A stretch of DNA of 64,000 nucleotides from CAJQQK01 sp965224225 (GTDB taxonomy: Bacteria; Pseudomonadota; Alphaproteobacteria; Rhizobiales; Hyphomicrobiaceae), in assembly GCA_965224225.1 (NCBI GenBank), contig CBDCZF010000020.1, positions 62,001-126,000 of the forward strand, read 5' to 3'. A program made the position numbers and the translations under genes. Below the pieces are notes generated by a model, which worked only from the letters and a program-made list of their open reading frames with translations, ran no database searches and was not told where the DNA came from. How positions within the stretch are numbered: position 1 is the stretch's first letter; each line of letters begins with the position of its first letter. Below are positions 63,215 through 64,000 of this stretch, piece by piece.

Positions 63215-64000
63215 TCAGTTGTCCACGAATTCGAATCCCATGGCGCGGGCGTGGTAATAAAGACCGCCGTCCTGAACAATTAGGAACATCGCCTGTTCAT
63301 TGCCGTCATTGTGGTGGGAATGGACCGAGACTGGCGGCGTGATGGTGGTTGCCCATGGTCCCCAATCCTTTCGAACACCGTCGATCATCGAGTAGCATTT
63401 GTCGCCCTGGATCACGAGAGATACGGCGACGGAGTTATGCCGATGCGGTCGCTGCATGGCACCGGCCGGAAGTGAATTCATCGCCAACGTCAATGTCGGC
63501 AGCACGTTGCGGCTGTCTTGTTGCATGTCGGACGAAAAGATAAGGGCAGAACCCGCGATTTCATTGTCGCGACCGACCTCATAGATAAGTTCAATCTGCC
63601 GATCGATTTCCGCTGCCGGGTAGTGCACCAACTCCGTCGGCGCGCGACCAGCTTGCGGCGGTGACAGGTTCTCGAAATTCACTTGCGGCTCGTTGGTCAC
63701 CACCCAAAGAACAGCGTGTTCCACGCCAGCCTTGTGCGTCGCGGTGACGCCGCCCGGCGTCACGAAGATATCGCCTGGGTTCCATTCGATCGTTTCGTTG
63801 CCAGTTGTTGTCGTGCCGCTACCCGTCATGACGTAATGCACGACGCCACTGGCATTGAAATCACTGCTCAACGCCTCACCTGCCCGGATGCGTGCATAAC
63901 GCGCCAGCAGTAGAGGAGAGGTGGCAGGGAATGCGCATTCCATCTCTGCCGAAGCATCACAGGCAACGAACCCCGGTCGGTGCATCTTCAGCGAGCACTT
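63215..64000 (-). CDS. Cupin (gentisate dioxygenase-like), cut by right edge
   Basis: At least 256 residues; the frame is open to base 64000, and the in-frame ATG at 63985 is likely internal. Two cupin barrels are visible: a first one with GSGTTTTGNETIEWNPGDIFVTPGGVTATHKAG, and a second with SLPAGAMQRPHRHNSVAVSLVIQGDKCYSMIDG, where HRH supplies iron or other metal ligands, followed by ITPPVSVHSHHNDGNEQAMFLIV. The two-barrel layout resembles gentisate or 1-hydroxy-2-naphthoate dioxygenases. It lies upstream of the TauD gene, consistent with an aromatic or aliphatic catabolic unit. Confidence 0.75.
   Translation of the reverse strand, partial: KCSLKMHRPGFVACDASAEMECAFPATSPLLLARYARIRAGEALSSDFNASGVVHYVMTGSGTTTTGNETIEWNPGDIFVTPGGVTATHKAGVEHAVLWVVTNEPQVNFENLSPPQAGRAPTELVHYPAAEIDRQIELIYEVGRDNEIAGSALIFSSDMQQDSRNVLPTLTLAMNSLPAGAMQRPHRHNSVAVSLVIQGDKCYSMIDGVRKDWGPWATTITPPVSVHSHHNDGNEQAMFLIVQDGGLYYHARAMGFEFVDN

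Overview
The window is a GC-rich bacterial chromosome segment that looks alphaproteobacterial. This rests on codon usage, AsmA, DUF882-type M15 peptidase and prohibitin-like proteins, a solitary divergent GroEL, an initiator tRNA with a C1:A72 mismatch, and IS21, IS1595, ISAs1 and group II intron types common in that class. I cannot name a genus from sequence alone. There is no rRNA, no CRISPR array and no phage structural gene.

Layout. (1) 1-16.9 kb is ordinary chromosome. It holds an AsmA fragment, a stand-alone periplasmic solute-binding protein, an M15 peptidase and a carbon-catabolism block: a ketopantoate-reductase-like enzyme diverging from acyl-CoA ligase - OtnK - OtnC - SDR - GMC oxidoreductase. 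A HigBA toxin-antitoxin pair with its own promoter, an SPFH protein and an RND efflux pair follow. (2) 17.1-26.85 kb is a mobile-element graveyard around tRNA-fMet. It contains a group II intron broken at two places, an uncharacterised 319-residue protein with a nuclease-like motif region, an IS1595 transposase, an SF1 helicase gene split by a complete IS21 element (7-bp target duplication TATGGAC), and an IS3 remnant that has removed the helicase N-terminus. (3) 26.85-48.6 kb is a surface-polysaccharide (O-antigen or capsule) locus. It has nucleotide-sugar enzymes (RmlB-like, DegT, CDP-glucose RfbF/RfbG, C-methyltransferase, RmlC-like epimerase, reductase), a hexapeptide acyltransferase, WbqC and beta-propeller proteins, glycosyltransferases, three further methyltransferases, a Wzx-like flippase and large membrane proteins, including an HTTM-DCC1 fusion. 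(4) 48.63-51.14 kb is a second IS21 copy with unmatched flanks and an IstB that has lost its Walker A motif. (5) 51.1-58.3 kb carries a VOC fragment, SDR, class IV aminotransferase, a frameshifted small membrane protein, a CrtI-like oxidoreductase and groEL. (6) 58.5-60.55 kb is a nest of four broken pieces: ISAs1, a third IS21 piece, an ASCH-domain fragment and a second IS21-type element. (7) 60.5-64 kb holds a quinone oxidoreductase, a TauD-type dioxygenase and a cupin cut by the right edge, which together look catabolic.

How the genes work together. The CDP-hexose genes at 43.5-48.2 kb overlap head to tail and can be read as one pathway. RfbF makes CDP-glucose, RfbG makes the 4-keto-6-deoxy sugar, the C-methyltransferase adds a branch, and the epimerase and reductase finish the sugar. 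Adjacent glycosyltransferases and the flippase would then use it. A second module at 26.9-33.2 kb (RmlB-like, DegT, acyltransferase, WbqC) suggests an acylated amino sugar. The otn block suggests use of a four-carbon acid sugar. Function calls come from motif recognition by eye; no database search was run.
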